Numbered from the stretch's first letter, positions 8,589 to 18,394 are shown. The stretch: 64,000 nucleotides of DNA from Streptomyces sp. NBC_00236 (GCF_036195045.1 NZ_CP108100.1:5642001-5706000); one strand, 5' to 3'. Made by a program: numbers and translations. The notes: generated by a model from the sequence alone, not told the origin.

Positions 8589-9155
8589 TCAGGACTCGAA
8601 GGTCGCGGCCAGCGCCTCGGCCAGCCCCGGCACCAGGCCGGCGCCGGTCAGCACGTCGTTCGGCGAGTCCTTCTCGCGCAGGCGTACGGCCGACTCGCGG
8701 GCGCCGTCCCGCAGGACCGCCACGGTCATCCGCACCTCCTGCCGGTCGGGGTGCTTGGCGACCCACTTGGTCAGCTGGGCATCGTTGAGGCCTTCCGGTA
8801 CGGAGGTCTCGGCGGACGGCGGCAGCATCAGCCGCTCGACCGTCATCGCGCACCCGACGACCGCGTCGGGCCAGGCGATCGTGGCGAGGAACTCGTCCAG
8901 TGCGGTACCTGCGGGAAGCTCCTCCTGCTCGATAGGGGTGAGTGCGGCGGCCTTCGAGCCGTCGTCGAGGCCGAGCTGAGCGGCGAGTCCGGGCTCCTGG
9001 ACCCGCAGCCGTGCGGTGTCGACGAGGGCGAAGAGCCGGGCGGGCTGGTCCCAGCCGAGACCGGAGACGTATTCGTCGATTTCGAGCACGGCGACGGTGA
9101 GCGGGCTCGCGGCCATCGGAGGGCCTGAGGGGGAAACGTTGGGCATGGACAACAT
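8589..9155 (-). CDS. PPA1309 family protein
   Basis: 188 residues if translation starts at ATG 9155, or 185 from ATG 9146. AAGGAGG lies 4 bp before the first and 13 bp before the second, so neither spacing is ideal. The protein (LTVAVLEIDEYVSGLGWDQP, GCAMTVERLMLPPSAE, VRMTVAVLRDGAR) matches an actinobacterial family of unknown function known as PPA1309. No catalytic motif or membrane segment is visible. Divergent from the UPF0182 gene, with ~115 bp between them holding both promoters. Confidence 0.8.
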   Translation of the reverse strand: MLSMPNVSPSGPPMAASPLTVAVLEIDEYVSGLGWDQPARLFALVDTARLRVQEPGLAAQLGLDDGSKAAALTPIEQEELPAGTALDEFLATIAWPDAVVGCAMTVERLMLPPSAETSVPEGLNDAQLTKWVAKHPDRQEVRMTVAVLRDGARESAVRLREKDSPNDVLTGAGLVPGLAEALAATFES

Positions 9156-9270
9156 CCTGCCTCCTTCCGCCCCCGGAACGGGAACTAGGTAAAGCCTCAG
9201 TAAGTTGCATAGGTGGGCTCTACGATCGCTGGGCCCGCTCCACACGACCGCGAACTTCGAGGTGCGCACG

Positions 9271-12216
9271 TTGGCTTTCCAGATGCCGGACCGCGGCGGA
9301 GGCCCGACCGGGCCACGGATCAGAGTCGGCCGCCCGTCCCGGCGCGCCCGAACCCTGCTCATGACACTGGGCGTCCTGGCGGTCCTCGCCATGGCGTTCG
9401 TCATGTTCGCGGGGTTCTGGACGGATTGGCTCTGGTACAGGTCGGTCGCGTATTCATCCGTCTTCACCACCACCCTGTGGACCAAGATCGGGCTGTTCCT
9501 CGTCTTCGGACTGCTGATGGCCATCGCCATCGGTGTGAACATCTGGCTCGCGCACCGGCTCCGGCCGCCGCTGAGCGCGATGTCGCTGGAACAGCAGAGC
9601 CTGGACCGCTACCGGATGAGTCTCGCCCCGTACAAGAAGTGGGTGCTGCTCGCGATCACCGCGCTCGTCGGTCTGATCGCCGGAGCATCCGCCTCCGGCC
9701 AGTGGCGTACCTGGCTGATGTATGTGAACGGGGTGTCGTTCGGTCAGAAGGACCCCCAGTTCCACCTGGACGTGTCCTTCTACGCCTTCGACCTGCCGTG
9801 GTACCGCTTCCTGCTGGGCTTCGGCTTCGCGGCCACGGTGCTCTCGCTGATCGCTGCCGCGCTGACCCACTACCTGTACGGCGGGCTGCGCATCACCAGC
9901 CCCGGCGCGCGGGCGACCGGGGCGGCCACCGGCCATCTCTCGGTGCTGCTCGGCATCTTCGTCGCGCTGAAGGCCGTGGCGTACTGGCTCGACCGCTACG
10001 GGCTGGCCGTGAAGTCGAGCGACTTCAAGGCAACGGACAACTGGACGGGCCTGCGGTACGTCGACGCGAACGCCTACCTTCCGGCGAAGACCATCCTGTT
10101 CTGCATCGCCGCGATCTGTGCCGTGCTCTTCTTCGCGACGCTCTGGCGCCGCACCTGGCAGCTCCCGGTGATCGGGTTCGGGCTGATGGTCCTCTCCGCG
10201 ATCCTGATCGGCGGGCTTTACCCGGCGATCGTGCAGAAGTTCCAGGTCCAGCCGAACGAGCAGGCCAAGGAAGCCCCGTTCATCCAGAAGAACATCAAGG
10301 CCACGCGCGACGCCTACGACATCGATGACGCGAAGGTCACCGACTACGCGGGCAAGTCCACCACGGACGACGACGCGAAGCTCCGCGCGAGCGCGGACGC
10401 CGCGGCCAGTTACCGGGTGATGGACCCCAACGTCGTCTCCCCGGCCTTCCAGCAGCTCCAGCAGAAGAGGAACTACTACCAGTTCCCCAAGACGCTGGAC
10501 GTCGACCGCTACAAGGACGCGGCCGGCAAGGAGCAGGACACGGTCATCGGTCTGCGCGAGCTCAACCTCCAGGGCATCCCCAAGCGCAACTGGATCAACG
10601 ACCACTTCACCTACACCCACGGCTACGGCGCGATCGCCGCCCGCGGCACCACCACCGGTACCAACCCGAAGGGATCTCCCGACTTCACGGAGTCCGGTCT
10701 GCCGACCACCGGAGAGCTGGGCAAGTACCAGCAGGAGATCTACTACGGCGAGAAGACCGAGCAGTACTCCATCGTCGGCGGGCCCCAGAAGGAGCTCGAC
10801 TACGAGGACGACGGGGAGAAGACCACCAGCTACAAGGGCAAGAGCGGCGTCAGTCTCTCCAACGCCTTCAACCGCGCCGCGTACGCGGTGGCCTTCAGCG
10901 AGCCGCAGATCCTGTACTCGGGAGCCATCGGCGACGGTTCGCGGATCCTCTACAACCGCACGCCGAAGGAGCGCGTCGAGGCGGTCGCCCCGTGGCTGAC
11001 CATCGACGGCGACGCCTACCCGGCCGTGGTCGGCGGAAAGATCCAGTGGGTCGTCGACGCCTACACCACGACCAACGGCTACCCGTACGCCTCGCGCACG
11101 ACGCTCGGTGACACCACGGCCGACTCGCTGACCACCAACCAGCGCGCGGTCGTCGCCCAGCAGAACCAGGTCAACTACATCCGCAACTCGGTGAAGGCCA
11201 CCGTCGACGCGTACGACGGCAAGGTCACGCTGTACGAGTGGGACACCGAGGACCCGGTCCTCAAGACCTGGCGCAAGGCGTTCCCCGGGACCGTGAAGTC
11301 CAAGGCGGACATTCCGCAGGACCTCATGGACCACCTGCGCTACCCGCAGGACCTGTTCAAGGTGCAGCGCGAACTGCTCACCCGCTACCACGTCACGAGT
11401 CCCGCGCAGTTCTACAGCGGCAGTGACGCCTGGCAGGTCCCGGATGATCCGACCAACAAGGAGTCCGGTGCCGTTCCGCCGTACTACCTGAGCATAAAGA
11501 TGCCGGATCAGACGGCTCAGAAGTTCTCGCTGACGACGACGTTCACCCCCAAGGGACGACCCGACCTCGGGGCGTTCATGGCGGTGGACGCCGATGCGGC
11601 CAGCAAGGACTACGGCACGATAAGGCTGCTGAGAGTCACCACCACGGTGAAGGGCCCGGGCCAGGTACAGAGTGAGCTCAACGGCAACGACGACGTCGCC
11701 GAGTTCGTGAGGAACCTCAAGGGCACCGACTCCGACATCGAGTACGGCAACCTGCTCACGGTCCCGCTCGAAGGGGGCTTCCTCTACATCGAGCCGGTGT
11801 ACACGCGCGGTGGCACGCAGAACTACCCGCTGCTACGCAAGGTCGCCGCCTCGTACGGATCGAAGATCGTCTTCGAGAACAGCCTCGGTGAGGCGCTCAA
11901 CGCGGTCTTCGGGGTGGACGGCTCCGATACGACCGAGCCACCGGCCGATACGACCGAGCCACCGGGTGACACCACGGAGCCGCCGGCCACCGGTGACGCG
12001 GCGCTGAAGAAGGCGATCGCCGATGCGCAGAAGGCCTACACCGCAGGCGAGACGGCCCTGAAGGAGCAGGACTGGACCGCCTACGGCAAGGCCCAGGAGG
12101 AGCTGCAGGACGCACTGGAGCGGGCAGCTGCCGCCCAGCCCAAGTCCGGCGGCGCGAGCTCGACGGATGAACCGAAGAAGCCTGCGGCGTCGGCGAGCGC
12201 CGACAGCGGAGGCTGA
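9271..12216 (+). CDS. UPF0182 family large membrane protein
   Basis: About 981 residues from TTG 9271, chosen because GAGG lies 8 bp upstream and related proteins begin [13 protein letters not shown]. Roughly seven membrane helices occupy the first ~340 residues (for example [19 protein letters not shown] and [18 protein letters not shown]). A very large, mainly hydrophilic domain follows and should be extracytoplasmic. The C-terminus carries three TTEPP(A/G)D repeats and an acidic, Ala-rich helix (~910-980). The family is conserved across actinobacteria and its function is unknown. A 645-residue antisense frame here is a codon-bias shadow. Confidence 0.9.
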   Translation: MAFQMPDRGGGPTGPRIRVGRPSRRARTLLMTLGVLAVLAMAFVMFAGFWTDWLWYRSVAYSSVFTTTLWTKIGLFLVFGLLMAIAIGVNIWLAHRLRPPLSAMSLEQQSLDRYRMSLAPYKKWVLLAITALVGLIAGASASGQWRTWLMYVNGVSFGQKDPQFHLDVSFYAFDLPWYRFLLGFGFAATVLSLIAAALTHYLYGGLRITSPGARATGAATGHLSVLLGIFVALKAVAYWLDRYGLAVKSSDFKATDNWTGLRYVDANAYLPAKTILFCIAAICAVLFFATLWRRTWQLPVIGFGLMVLSAILIGGLYPAIVQKFQVQPNEQAKEAPFIQKNIKATRDAYDIDDAKVTDYAGKSTTDDDAKLRASADAAASYRVMDPNVVSPAFQQLQQKRNYYQFPKTLDVDRYKDAAGKEQDTVIGLRELNLQGIPKRNWINDHFTYTHGYGAIAARGTTTGTNPKGSPDFTESGLPTTGELGKYQQEIYYGEKTEQYSIVGGPQKELDYEDDGEKTTSYKGKSGVSLSNAFNRAAYAVAFSEPQILYSGAIGDGSRILYNRTPKERVEAVAPWLTIDGDAYPAVVGGKIQWVVDAYTTTNGYPYASRTTLGDTTADSLTTNQRAVVAQQNQVNYIRNSVKATVDAYDGKVTLYEWDTEDPVLKTWRKAFPGTVKSKADIPQDLMDHLRYPQDLFKVQRELLTRYHVTSPAQFYSGSDAWQVPDDPTNKESGAVPPYYLSIKMPDQTAQKFSLTTTFTPKGRPDLGAFMAVDADAASKDYGTIRLLRVTTTVKGPGQVQSELNGNDDVAEFVRNLKGTDSDIEYGNLLTVPLEGGFLYIEPVYTRGGTQNYPLLRKVAASYGSKIVFENSLGEALNAVFGVDGSDTTEPPADTTEPPGDTTEPPATGDAALKKAIADAQKAYTAGETALKEQDWTAYGKAQEELQDALERAAAAQPKSGGASSTDEPKKPAASASADSGG

Positions 12217-12268
12217 GTAACTCGGTAAAGCTTCACCCCCGCGTCGTGGTACGGTTTGAACACAACGA

Positions 12269-12342
12269 CGCGGGGTGGAGCAGCTCGGTAGCTCGCTGGG
12301 CTCATAACCCAGAGGTCGCAGGTTCAAATCCTGTCCCCGCTA
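12269..12342 (+). tRNA. Initiator tRNA-Met (CAT), copy 1
   Basis: 74 nt with a full cloverleaf and a CTCATAA anticodon loop. Three consecutive G-C pairs in the anticodon stem (GGG/CCC) and an unpaired first acceptor position (C1 opposite T72) are hallmarks of bacterial initiator tRNA. The 3' CCA is not encoded. Identical over its whole length to the copy at 14710. Confidence 0.97.
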
Positions 12343-12350
12343 CTGAAAGA

Positions 12351-12386
12351 CGAAGGCCCGGATCCTCCAGGGGATCCGGGCCTTCG
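12351..12386 (+). terminator. Terminator of initiator tRNA copy 1
   Basis: A perfect 15-bp stem (12351-12365 with 12372-12386) with a 6-nt loop starts 8 nt after the tRNA. Confidence 0.85.
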
Positions 12387-12555
12387 TCATGTCGCGGTGA
12401 CTTTATTGTGCAGGCTGCGTGAAGTGCGGTTCGTGGGGCGCTGGTTGGGCACGAGCGTGTTTGACTTGTCTCCCTGTGGGCATGTCGACAAAACGCTGTA
12501 GTGACCCAACGGGCCGCGAATTACCAGGTGTACGCGGGTTGCGGGTGGTGCGACG

Positions 12556-14613
12556 ATGGTATTTATGGGGGACAGGGCAACTCTGTTGGAGACAGGGCGG
12601 TTTGTGCAGCAGCGCGTCCATCCGGCGGAAAAAGTGGCGGATGTGGCATTCGCCGCTGCCGCCGCGCAGTACAACGACCACATCGAGACCGCCGAGACTG
12701 CGGAGTGTGCCGCGACCGTCGACAGTGCAGAGACCGCAGAGACCGCCGACGGCGTGGAGAACGCCGAGAGTGCGGAGACCGCGGCGAGCGCGGACAACGC
12801 CGAGAGCGAGGCGCGCCACCGCCGTGCCGCCGATGCCGGGGACACCGTGTCGATGAGCGTTCTCGGCGCGCTGCTGCTGCGCCGGGGCGACCTGAGCGGA
12901 GCCGAGGGGTACCTGCGTGGGGCCACCGCGGACGGCGACCGTGCGGCGGCCAACAACCTGGGTGTCCTCCTGCATCAGCGTGGCTATGCGGACGAGGCGG
13001 CCGGCTGGTGGCGCATCGCCGCCGTCGCCGGTTCCGCCGCGGCGGCGCACGCCCTCGGGCGCCACTACCGCGAGCGCGGTGACGAGCCCGGCGCCGAGTA
13101 CTGGCTGCGCCAGTCCGCCGAGCAGGGCCACGCGCTGGGGGCGTACGCCCTGGCTGACCTGCTGGAACACCGCAGCGACGTGGGCGCGGAGCGCTGGCTG
13201 CGCGCCGCGGCCGAGCAGGGGCACCGCGAGGCGGCGTACCGGCTGGCGCGCATGCTGGAGCGCAACGCGACAGAGGCCGCGCACGACGCGTTCGGCCGCC
13301 CCGGCCTGGGCCCCCGTACCGGACCCGAGTCCGAGGCGGGTGCCGACGTGCGCCGGTCCGTCGTGCGCAAGGACGACAGCCCGGTCGCCGGCCCCGACGC
13401 CGGACGCATGGGCGAGGCCGAGCAGTGGTACCGGCAGTCCGCCGCACGCGGACACCGCCGGGCGGCCCTTCACCTCGGCGCCATCCTCGAGCAGCGCGGC
13501 GATCTCAAGGAGGCCGGCCGCTGGTACCTCATCTCCGCCAAGGCCGGCGAGGCCCGGGCCGCCTGCGCGCTCGGCTTCCTGCTGCGCGACGCGGGCGACC
13601 AGGAGAGCGCCGCCGTGTGGTGGCTGCGGGCCGCCCAGGACGGCGACGGCAACGCCGCCAACGCGCTCGGCGCCCTGCACGCTGCCCGGGGCGAGCAGCA
13701 GACCGCCGAGCGCTGGTACCGCGCGGCGATGGACGCGGGCGACGTCAACGGCGCGTACAACCTCGGGCTGCTCTGCGCCGCCCAGGACCGTACGCCGCAG
13801 GCCGAGCAGTGGTACCGGCGTGCCGCCTACGCGGGCCACCGCGAGGCAGCCAACGCCCTGGCCGTGCTCCTGCTCCAGGCGGGCGACGCGACCGGCGCGG
13901 AGCCCTGGTTCTCCAAGGCGGCCGAGGCCGGCAGCGTCGACGCCGCCTTCAACCTCGGCATCCTGCACGCCGGGCGCGACGAGGACCGTACTGCCCTGCT
14001 CTGGTACGAGCGCGCCGCCGCGGCCGGCCACACCGAGGCCGCCCTCCAGGTCGGCATGGCGCTGCTGCACCACGGCCAGGAGCGCGAGGCCGAACGCCAT
14101 CTGCGCTGCGCGGCGGGCGGCGGCAGCGCGGAGGCGGCCTTCCGGCTGGCCGGGCTGCTGGACGCGCGCCAGCCACCGCCCGGGCCTCCCGCGCTCGGCG
14201 AGCCCATGCCGGACAAGACCGAGTGCGAGGAGTGGTACGAGCGCGCCGCCGAGCAGGGACACCGCCGCGCCCAGGTCCGCGTCGGCATGCTGGCCGCGGC
14301 CCGGGGAGACGTGGAGAGCGCCGCCCTCTGGTACCGGGAGGCGGCCGAGGCGGGCAGCCGCAACGGGGCGTTCAACCTCGGACTGCTGCTCGCCCGTGAG
14401 GGCAGCGAGCGTGAGGCCGCGCTGTGGTGGAGCCGTGCCGCGGGCGACGGGCACGGGCGGGCCGCGCTGCGCCTCGCCCTGCTGGCCGCGCGCCGAGGTG
14501 AGCTCACCGAAGGGCAGCGGTGGTGCGCCCGCGCCGTCGAGCTGGGGCCCGCGGAGGTCGCGGAGCGCGCGGGACGGCTGCGCGAGGCGCTGCACCAGGA
14601 ACTGACCGCATAG
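12556..14613 (+). CDS. Sel1-like repeat protein
   Basis: 685 residues. From ~85 onward the protein is made of Sel1/TPR-like helical pairs with recurrent A-x2-G-x3-A-x2-L-G patterns (AANNLGVLLHQRGYADEA, GAYNLGLLCAAQDRTPQA and GAFNLGLLLAREGSEREA), a scaffold for protein-protein contacts. Residues ~44-86 are a Glu/Thr/Ala low-complexity segment built from degenerate ETAE repeats, which looks like a recent expansion. There is no signal peptide. ATG 12556 was used; ATG 12565 is also possible and neither has a clear ribosome-binding site. The gene sits exactly between two identical initiator tRNA genes. Partners are unknown. Confidence 0.82.
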   Translation: MVFMGDRATLLETGRFVQQRVHPAEKVADVAFAAAAAQYNDHIETAETAECAATVDSAETAETADGVENAESAETAASADNAESEARHRRAADAGDTVSMSVLGALLLRRGDLSGAEGYLRGATADGDRAAANNLGVLLHQRGYADEAAGWWRIAAVAGSAAAAHALGRHYRERGDEPGAEYWLRQSAEQGHALGAYALADLLEHRSDVGAERWLRAAAEQGHREAAYRLARMLERNATEAAHDAFGRPGLGPRTGPESEAGADVRRSVVRKDDSPVAGPDAGRMGEAEQWYRQSAARGHRRAALHLGAILEQRGDLKEAGRWYLISAKAGEARAACALGFLLRDAGDQESAAVWWLRAAQDGDGNAANALGALHAARGEQQTAERWYRAAMDAGDVNGAYNLGLLCAAQDRTPQAEQWYRRAAYAGHREAANALAVLLLQAGDATGAEPWFSKAAEAGSVDAAFNLGILHAGRDEDRTALLWYERAAAAGHTEAALQVGMALLHHGQEREAERHLRCAAGGGSAEAAFRLAGLLDARQPPPGPPALGEPMPDKTECEEWYERAAEQGHRRAQVRVGMLAAARGDVESAALWYREAAEAGSRNGAFNLGLLLAREGSEREAALWWSRAAGDGHGRAALRLALLAARRGELTEGQRWCARAVELGPAEVAERAGRLREALHQELTA

Positions 14614-14666
14614 AGGCGCGGCCCGGGCCCGCTCGATGTCCTCCTGGGAGGGCCCGGGAAAGGGAT

Positions 14667-14695
14667 TTGCGCTGGTCCAGGGCGTGACGTAGAGT
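14667..14695 (+). promoter_or_regulatory. Candidate vegetative promoter of initiator tRNA copy 2
   Basis: TTGCGC (14667-14672) and TAGAGT (14690-14695) are separated by 17 bp, 14 bp before the mature tRNA start, as expected for an HrdB-type promoter. Confidence 0.5.
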
Positions 14696-14709
14696 TGCAA
14701 TCACAACGA

Positions 14710-14783
14710 CGCGGGGTGGAGCAGCTCGGTAGCTCGCTGGGCTCATAACCCAGAGGTCGCAGGTTCAAATCCTGTCCCCGCTA
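14710..14783 (+). tRNA. Initiator tRNA-Met (CAT), copy 2
   Basis: 74 nt, identical to copy 1, with the same initiator features (three G-C pairs under the anticodon loop, C1-T72 mismatch). Identity extends about 9 nt upstream and 5 nt downstream of the tRNA, so the duplicated block is only slightly longer than the gene. Confidence 0.97.
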
Positions 14784-14790
14784 CTGAAGA

Positions 14791-14826
14791 CAGAGGGCCG
14801 GATCCTTTCGAGGATCCGGCCCTCTG
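14791..14826. terminator. Terminator of tRNA copy 2 and of the convergent ABC operon
   Basis: A perfect 16-bp stem (14791-14806 with 14811-14826) closes a TTCG tetraloop. It lies between the tRNA and the convergent substrate-binding protein gene, so it can serve both. Confidence 0.85.
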
Positions 14827-14845
14827 TGCATGCACCGCGCCGGGC

Positions 14846-15991
14846 TCAGGGCTTGTGGCCCACCGCCTCGCCGTACATCGCCCGGTCCACGGCCTTGTCC
14901 TCCGGCACCGGATCGCCGGTCGAGACCCCCGAGTCGGCGTACGCCTTCTGCAGCCGGTCCGTCGTGCCCTTCCTGATCTCCCAGTCCATCCGCATCGACG
15001 GTGTCGAGCGCAGGGTGGCCTCGTCGGTCTTCATGAGCCCGGCCAGTTCGGCGACGAAGGCGGGGTCGGCCTTGTAGTCGCCGGCGAAGTAGGTGTTCAC
15101 CGTGCGGATGTAGGCCCGGAGGAAGGCGACCCCCGCGTCCGGGTCCTTGTTCAGCAGGTTCGGACCGAACAACAGCCCGCCGAGTGGCTCGCCCACGGGC
15201 TGGCCGCCGAGGAAGGCGTACTTCTTGTCGCCGTCCACCTTCCGCCAGATCGGGTCGAGCAGCCAGGCGGAGTCCACTCCGCCGTTCTGCAGGGCGGTGA
15301 GCACGTCCGCGGAGCCGAGCTGCTGGAAGCTGATCCTGTCGAGCCCGCCGCCGTGCTTCTTCAGCGACGTGCCCATCGGGTACGCGATCACCGACCCCTT
15401 GCCGATCATCGTGCCGAGCTTCCGCCCTGCCATGTCCACGTGATCGGCGCTCTCGCCGTCCTTGAGGCGCACCCACAGCCCGCTCTTGGAGGCCGGGTCG
15501 GGGGAGAAGTTGCCCGCCACCCACTTGATGGCGAAGCCGCCGTTGATGCCGTTCATCACCGCGGCCTCGGGTGCGGCCCACTGTGCGTCGACGTCGCCCT
15601 TGGCGAGCAGCGGCAGGGCGTCCGGGGTGGGCAGCACCTTCAGGGAGACATCGAGCCCCTCCTTCGCGAACTCACCCTTGGCGACGGCGACCTGGAGCGG
15701 TGCGACGTACTCCGCGCTCAGGGTCCCGGTGGCGACGGTGATCTTCCGCTTCTTCGCGAGCGGCTGCGGCGCCGGTGCGCCCTTGTCGCAGCGGGCGGGC
15801 TTGCGGTCGCTCGCGAGATCCGAGGGGTCGGTCCAGCCGCCGTCGCCGCAGCCGGCGACCGGCTTGACGGTGCGCGGTGCGGCGTCCGCGGCGGCGTCGT
15901 CGGACGGGTCGTTCCCGGCGCAGCCTGCCGCGCCGAGCAGGGACGCAGCCACGAGTACAACGGTGCAGGTGAAAGGGGTACGTGTACGCAC
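14846..15991 (-). CDS. ABC transporter substrate-binding lipoprotein (nitrate/sulfonate/NMT1-like)
   Basis: 381 residues from GTG 15991, with GGAGG 4 bp upstream. A lipoprotein signal ends at LGAAGC near residue 23. The mature part is a type 2 periplasmic-binding fold of the SsuA/TauA/NMT1 group (VATGTLSAEYVAPLQVAVAK, then WVAGNFSPDP and GRKLGTMIGKGS). An alternative GTG at 16027 overlaps the permease stop as GTGA and would add 12 residues before the signal. It is the last gene of a three-gene importer operon (ATPase, permease, binding protein). The substrate cannot be told from sequence. Confidence 0.85.
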   Translation of the reverse strand: MRTRTPFTCTVVLVAASLLGAAGCAGNDPSDDAAADAAPRTVKPVAGCGDGGWTDPSDLASDRKPARCDKGAPAPQPLAKKRKITVATGTLSAEYVAPLQVAVAKGEFAKEGLDVSLKVLPTPDALPLLAKGDVDAQWAAPEAAVMNGINGGFAIKWVAGNFSPDPASKSGLWVRLKDGESADHVDMAGRKLGTMIGKGSVIAYPMGTSLKKHGGGLDRISFQQLGSADVLTALQNGGVDSAWLLDPIWRKVDGDKKYAFLGGQPVGEPLGGLLFGPNLLNKDPDAGVAFLRAYIRTVNTYFAGDYKADPAFVAELAGLMKTDEATLRSTPSMRMDWEIRKGTTDRLQKAYADSGVSTGDPVPEDKAVDRAMYGEAVGHKP

Positions 15992-16023
15992 AGTGCCTCC
16001 GTACGGGGAGCGGGTGGAACCGT

Positions 16024-16896
16024 TCACGACTGACTGCGGCCGCGGTCGCGCGGGGCCCACGGGGTGAGCAGTCGGCCCGCGATCCGCACCACTTCGGAGA
16101 AGACGACGCCGAGCACCGCCACGCAGACGATGCCGACGAACATCACGTCGTTCTGGAACAGGGCGCGGGAGTCGAAGATCAGGTGCCCGAGCCCGTCGGC
16201 CGCCGCGATCTGCTCCGAGGCGACGATGACCAGCACGGCGACCCCCGCCGCGATCCGCGCACCGACCAGGACGGCGGGGAGCGAGGCGGGCAGCAGGATG
16301 TGCCGGAACATCTGCCAGGGCGAGGCGCCGAACACCTGCCCCGCGTCCCGGTGACCGGACGGGACGGCGAGCACGGCCGCCATCGTGGAGATCCAGACGA
16401 AGAAGAAGACGGTGGCGGCGACCAGCGCGATCTGCGGTCCTTCGCCGAGGCCGAACATATTGAGGAAGACCGGCAGCAGCGCCAGTTTCGGTACGACGTA
16501 GAGGGCGTCGAGCAGCGGTTCCAGCGCTGCCCGGACGAGCGCGAGCGAACCCATCAGCAGGCCGAGGGCGTAGCCCGCGGCCGTGCCGATCGCGTAGCCG
16601 CCCAGGACCCGCTTGAGTGTGGCCCACACGTCCGGCCACAGATCGCCGTCGGCCGCGCGGTCCCAGCCGTCCGCGAAGATGGTGGACGGCGCGGGGTAGA
16701 CGCGGTCGTCGATCCAGGACCTGGCCGCGGCCAGCTGCCAGAGCAGGACCAGGAGCAGCGGTACGGCGGCGGCGAGTGCGATCTCCAGGGTGCGGCGCCG
16801 GCGGTGGGTGCGTACGGGATGGAGTTCGTGCGGCCCCGGCCTGCGGACCAGGACCTGGTCCCCGGGGGTGGTCGTGGACTTCAGGACCGTGCTCAT
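16024..16896 (-). CDS. ABC transporter permease (SsuC/TauC-like)
   Basis: 290 residues. About six membrane helices follow a basic N-terminus. The EAA-type coupling loop is recognisable around AGQVFGASPWQMFRHILLPA, and the fold resembles BPD-transport permeases for nitrate, sulfonate or taurine. The ATG at 16896 overlaps the ATPase stop as ATGA, so the two are translationally coupled. It forms the membrane channel of the importer whose binding protein lies downstream. Confidence 0.88.
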   Translation of the reverse strand: MSTVLKSTTTPGDQVLVRRPGPHELHPVRTHRRRRTLEIALAAAVPLLLVLLWQLAAARSWIDDRVYPAPSTIFADGWDRAADGDLWPDVWATLKRVLGGYAIGTAAGYALGLLMGSLALVRAALEPLLDALYVVPKLALLPVFLNMFGLGEGPQIALVAATVFFFVWISTMAAVLAVPSGHRDAGQVFGASPWQMFRHILLPASLPAVLVGARIAAGVAVLVIVASEQIAAADGLGHLIFDSRALFQNDVMFVGIVCVAVLGVVFSEVVRIAGRLLTPWAPRDRGRSQS

Positions 16897-17711
16897 GCCT
16901 GCGCCGCCTCTCCGCGTACTTCGCCGCGCAGCAGTTCCCACAACTCGCTCTTCAGCGCGGTGAACTCGGGGGTCGAGCGGATGTCGCCGGTGCGCGGCCG
17001 GGCGAACGGCGGGCGGTGTTCGGCGATGATCCGGCCCGGTCTGGCGGACATCACGAGGACCCGGTCGCCGAGCACGATCGCCTCCTCCAGGCTGTGGGTG
17101 ATGAACAGGGTGGTGGTGCGTGTGGTCTGGGTGAGGTCCAGCAGTTCGTCCTGCATGATCGTGCGCAACTGGGCGTCGAGCGCGGCGAACGGCTCGTCCA
17201 TCAGCAGGATCTCGGGCTCGACGGCCAGCGCGCGGGCGATGGCCACGCGCTGGCGCATCCCGCCGGAGAGCTCGGCGGGATAGGCGCCGGCGAAATCGGC
17301 AAGCCCGAGGCGGGCCAGCCAGTCGCGCGCTCTGGCATCGGCCTCGCGGCGAGGCACGCGCTGGATGTCGAGGCCGAAGCGGACGTTGGCCAGGACGGTC
17401 TTCCAGTCATGGATCCCGTAGTCCTGGAAGATCATCGCTGCCGGGCGGGGCGATGCCGTCCGGATGGACAGCTCACCGGCGGTGGGCCGCAGGAGTCCGG
17501 CCGCGATCCTCAGCAGGGTGGACTTGCCGCAGCCGGACGGTCCGACGATGCAGGTGAACTCGCCCGGCGCGATGTCGAGATCTACGGGGCCGAGGGCGGC
17601 CAGGGCCCGGGTGCCGCGCCCGAAGGAACGGGACAGGGCGTGGGCCCGGAGTTTGGGAGTGGTGGTGGACGGCGCGGTTGCCTGGGGTGGGTTCGGGTGC
17701 GGGTCTCCCAC
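16893..17711 (-). CDS. ABC transporter ATP-binding protein (SsuB/TauB-like)
   Basis: About 272 residues. All ABC motifs are present: Walker A GPSGCGKST, Q-loop FQDYGIHDW, signature LSGGMRQR, Walker B ILLMDEPFAALD and the switch histidine in FITHSLEEA. GTG 17711 was chosen because GAGGAG lies 6 bp upstream; an earlier in-frame GTG at 17741 has no site. It is the first gene of the operon and energises the permease encoded next. The Gln/Pro/Thr-rich N-terminus before the core is unusual but not informative. Confidence 0.87.
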   Translation of the reverse strand: MGDPHPNPPQATAPSTTTPKLRAHALSRSFGRGTRALAALGPVDLDIAPGEFTCIVGPSGCGKSTLLRIAAGLLRPTAGELSIRTASPRPAAMIFQDYGIHDWKTVLANVRFGLDIQRVPRREADARARDWLARLGLADFAGAYPAELSGGMRQRVAIARALAVEPEILLMDEPFAALDAQLRTIMQDELLDLTQTTRTTTLFITHSLEEAIVLGDRVLVMSARPGRIIAEHRPPFARPRTGDIRSTPEFTALKSELWELLRGEVRGEAAQA

Positions 17712-17867
17712 GGGTGTCTCCTCGTGCACATCGAGGTGCACAGCCGTCGCGGGGGCGGCTGTGATCGCCGATGACGATATGACGACCCGTCAGATTGGGG
17801 AAGGGGGTGCGCGATGACAGCGGGCTGGCAGGCCGGCCGGGGAGTGGTGGTCCGGGCGTGACGAAAG

Positions 17868-17896
17868 CGCCCCCACCGGAACGTTCGGTGAGGGCG
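17868..17896. terminator. Terminator downstream of the Fur-family gene
   Basis: An 11-bp stem with one mismatch (17868-17878 with 17886-17896) begins 18 bp after the stop of the minus-strand Fur gene. The rest of the gap to the ABC operon shows no other feature. Confidence 0.6.
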
Positions 17897-17914
17897 GAAG
17901 GGGGGTCGTCCAGG

Positions 17915-18334
17915 TCAGGCGGTCGCGGCGCAGTTCGGGCAGATGCCGCGGTACGTCATCTCGACGCCGGAGATCACGAAACCGAAGCGCTCGCCGGCCG
18001 GCAGGTCCGCGAGCGGGTCGCCCGCCGGGTGCACGTCGCGGATGGCGCCGCACTTCGCGCAGACCAGGTGGTGGTGGGGGCGGTGTGCGTTCGGGTCGTA
18101 ACGCTTCGCCCGGCGGTCGGTGGAGACCTCGATGACCTCGCCGAGGGTCACCATCTCGCCGAGGGTGTTGTAGACGGTGGCGCGGGAGATCTCGGGCAGC
18201 CTGTCGACGGCCCGCGCGTGGACCTCGTCGGCCGTCAGGTGCACGTGGTCCCCGTCGAGGACCTCGGCCACGACGCGTCGCTGTGCGGTCATGCGCCAGC
18301 CGCGTTCACGGAGTCGTTCCAGCAGGTCACTCAT
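17915..18334 (-). CDS. catR: Fur-family repressor, CatR-type peroxide sensor
   Basis: 139 residues. An N-terminal winged helix (GWRMTAQRRVVAEVL, EISRATVYNTLGEM) is followed by a metal-binding dimerisation domain with HRPHHH (~84-89) and two zinc CxxC pairs (C92/C95 and C132/C135). Fur-family PerR/CatR proteins repress peroxide genes until the regulatory metal site is oxidised. The gene is divergent from a monofunctional catalase, as catR is from catA in S. coelicolor, and a perfect palindrome lies in the catalase promoter. The symbol rests on that arrangement. Confidence 0.82.
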   Translation of the reverse strand: MSDLLERLRERGWRMTAQRRVVAEVLDGDHVHLTADEVHARAVDRLPEISRATVYNTLGEMVTLGEVIEVSTDRRAKRYDPNAHRPHHHLVCAKCGAIRDVHPAGDPLADLPAGERFGFVISGVEMTYRGICPNCAATA

Positions 18335-18394
18335 GGCGCAAGCCTAGCAGTGGCGGAGGCCAGGTCCTGAATCGGTGTGAATATGGATGCTGCA

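Noticed and set aside
9454..11391. 645-codon open frame opposite the UPF0182 gene
   Set aside because: Composition is Val/Gly/Arg/Asp-rich with no recognisable domain. It mirrors the codon bias of the real gene on the plus strand.
12403..14700. 765-codon minus-strand frame spanning the Sel1 gene and its flanks
   Set aside because: It is antisense to clear Sel1 repeats and runs through the terminator region of tRNA copy 1; no domain is visible.
17742..17867. TPP or other riboswitch before the NMT1-like ABC operon
   Set aside because: The leader was checked for a thi-box and none was found; the transporter substrate stays open.
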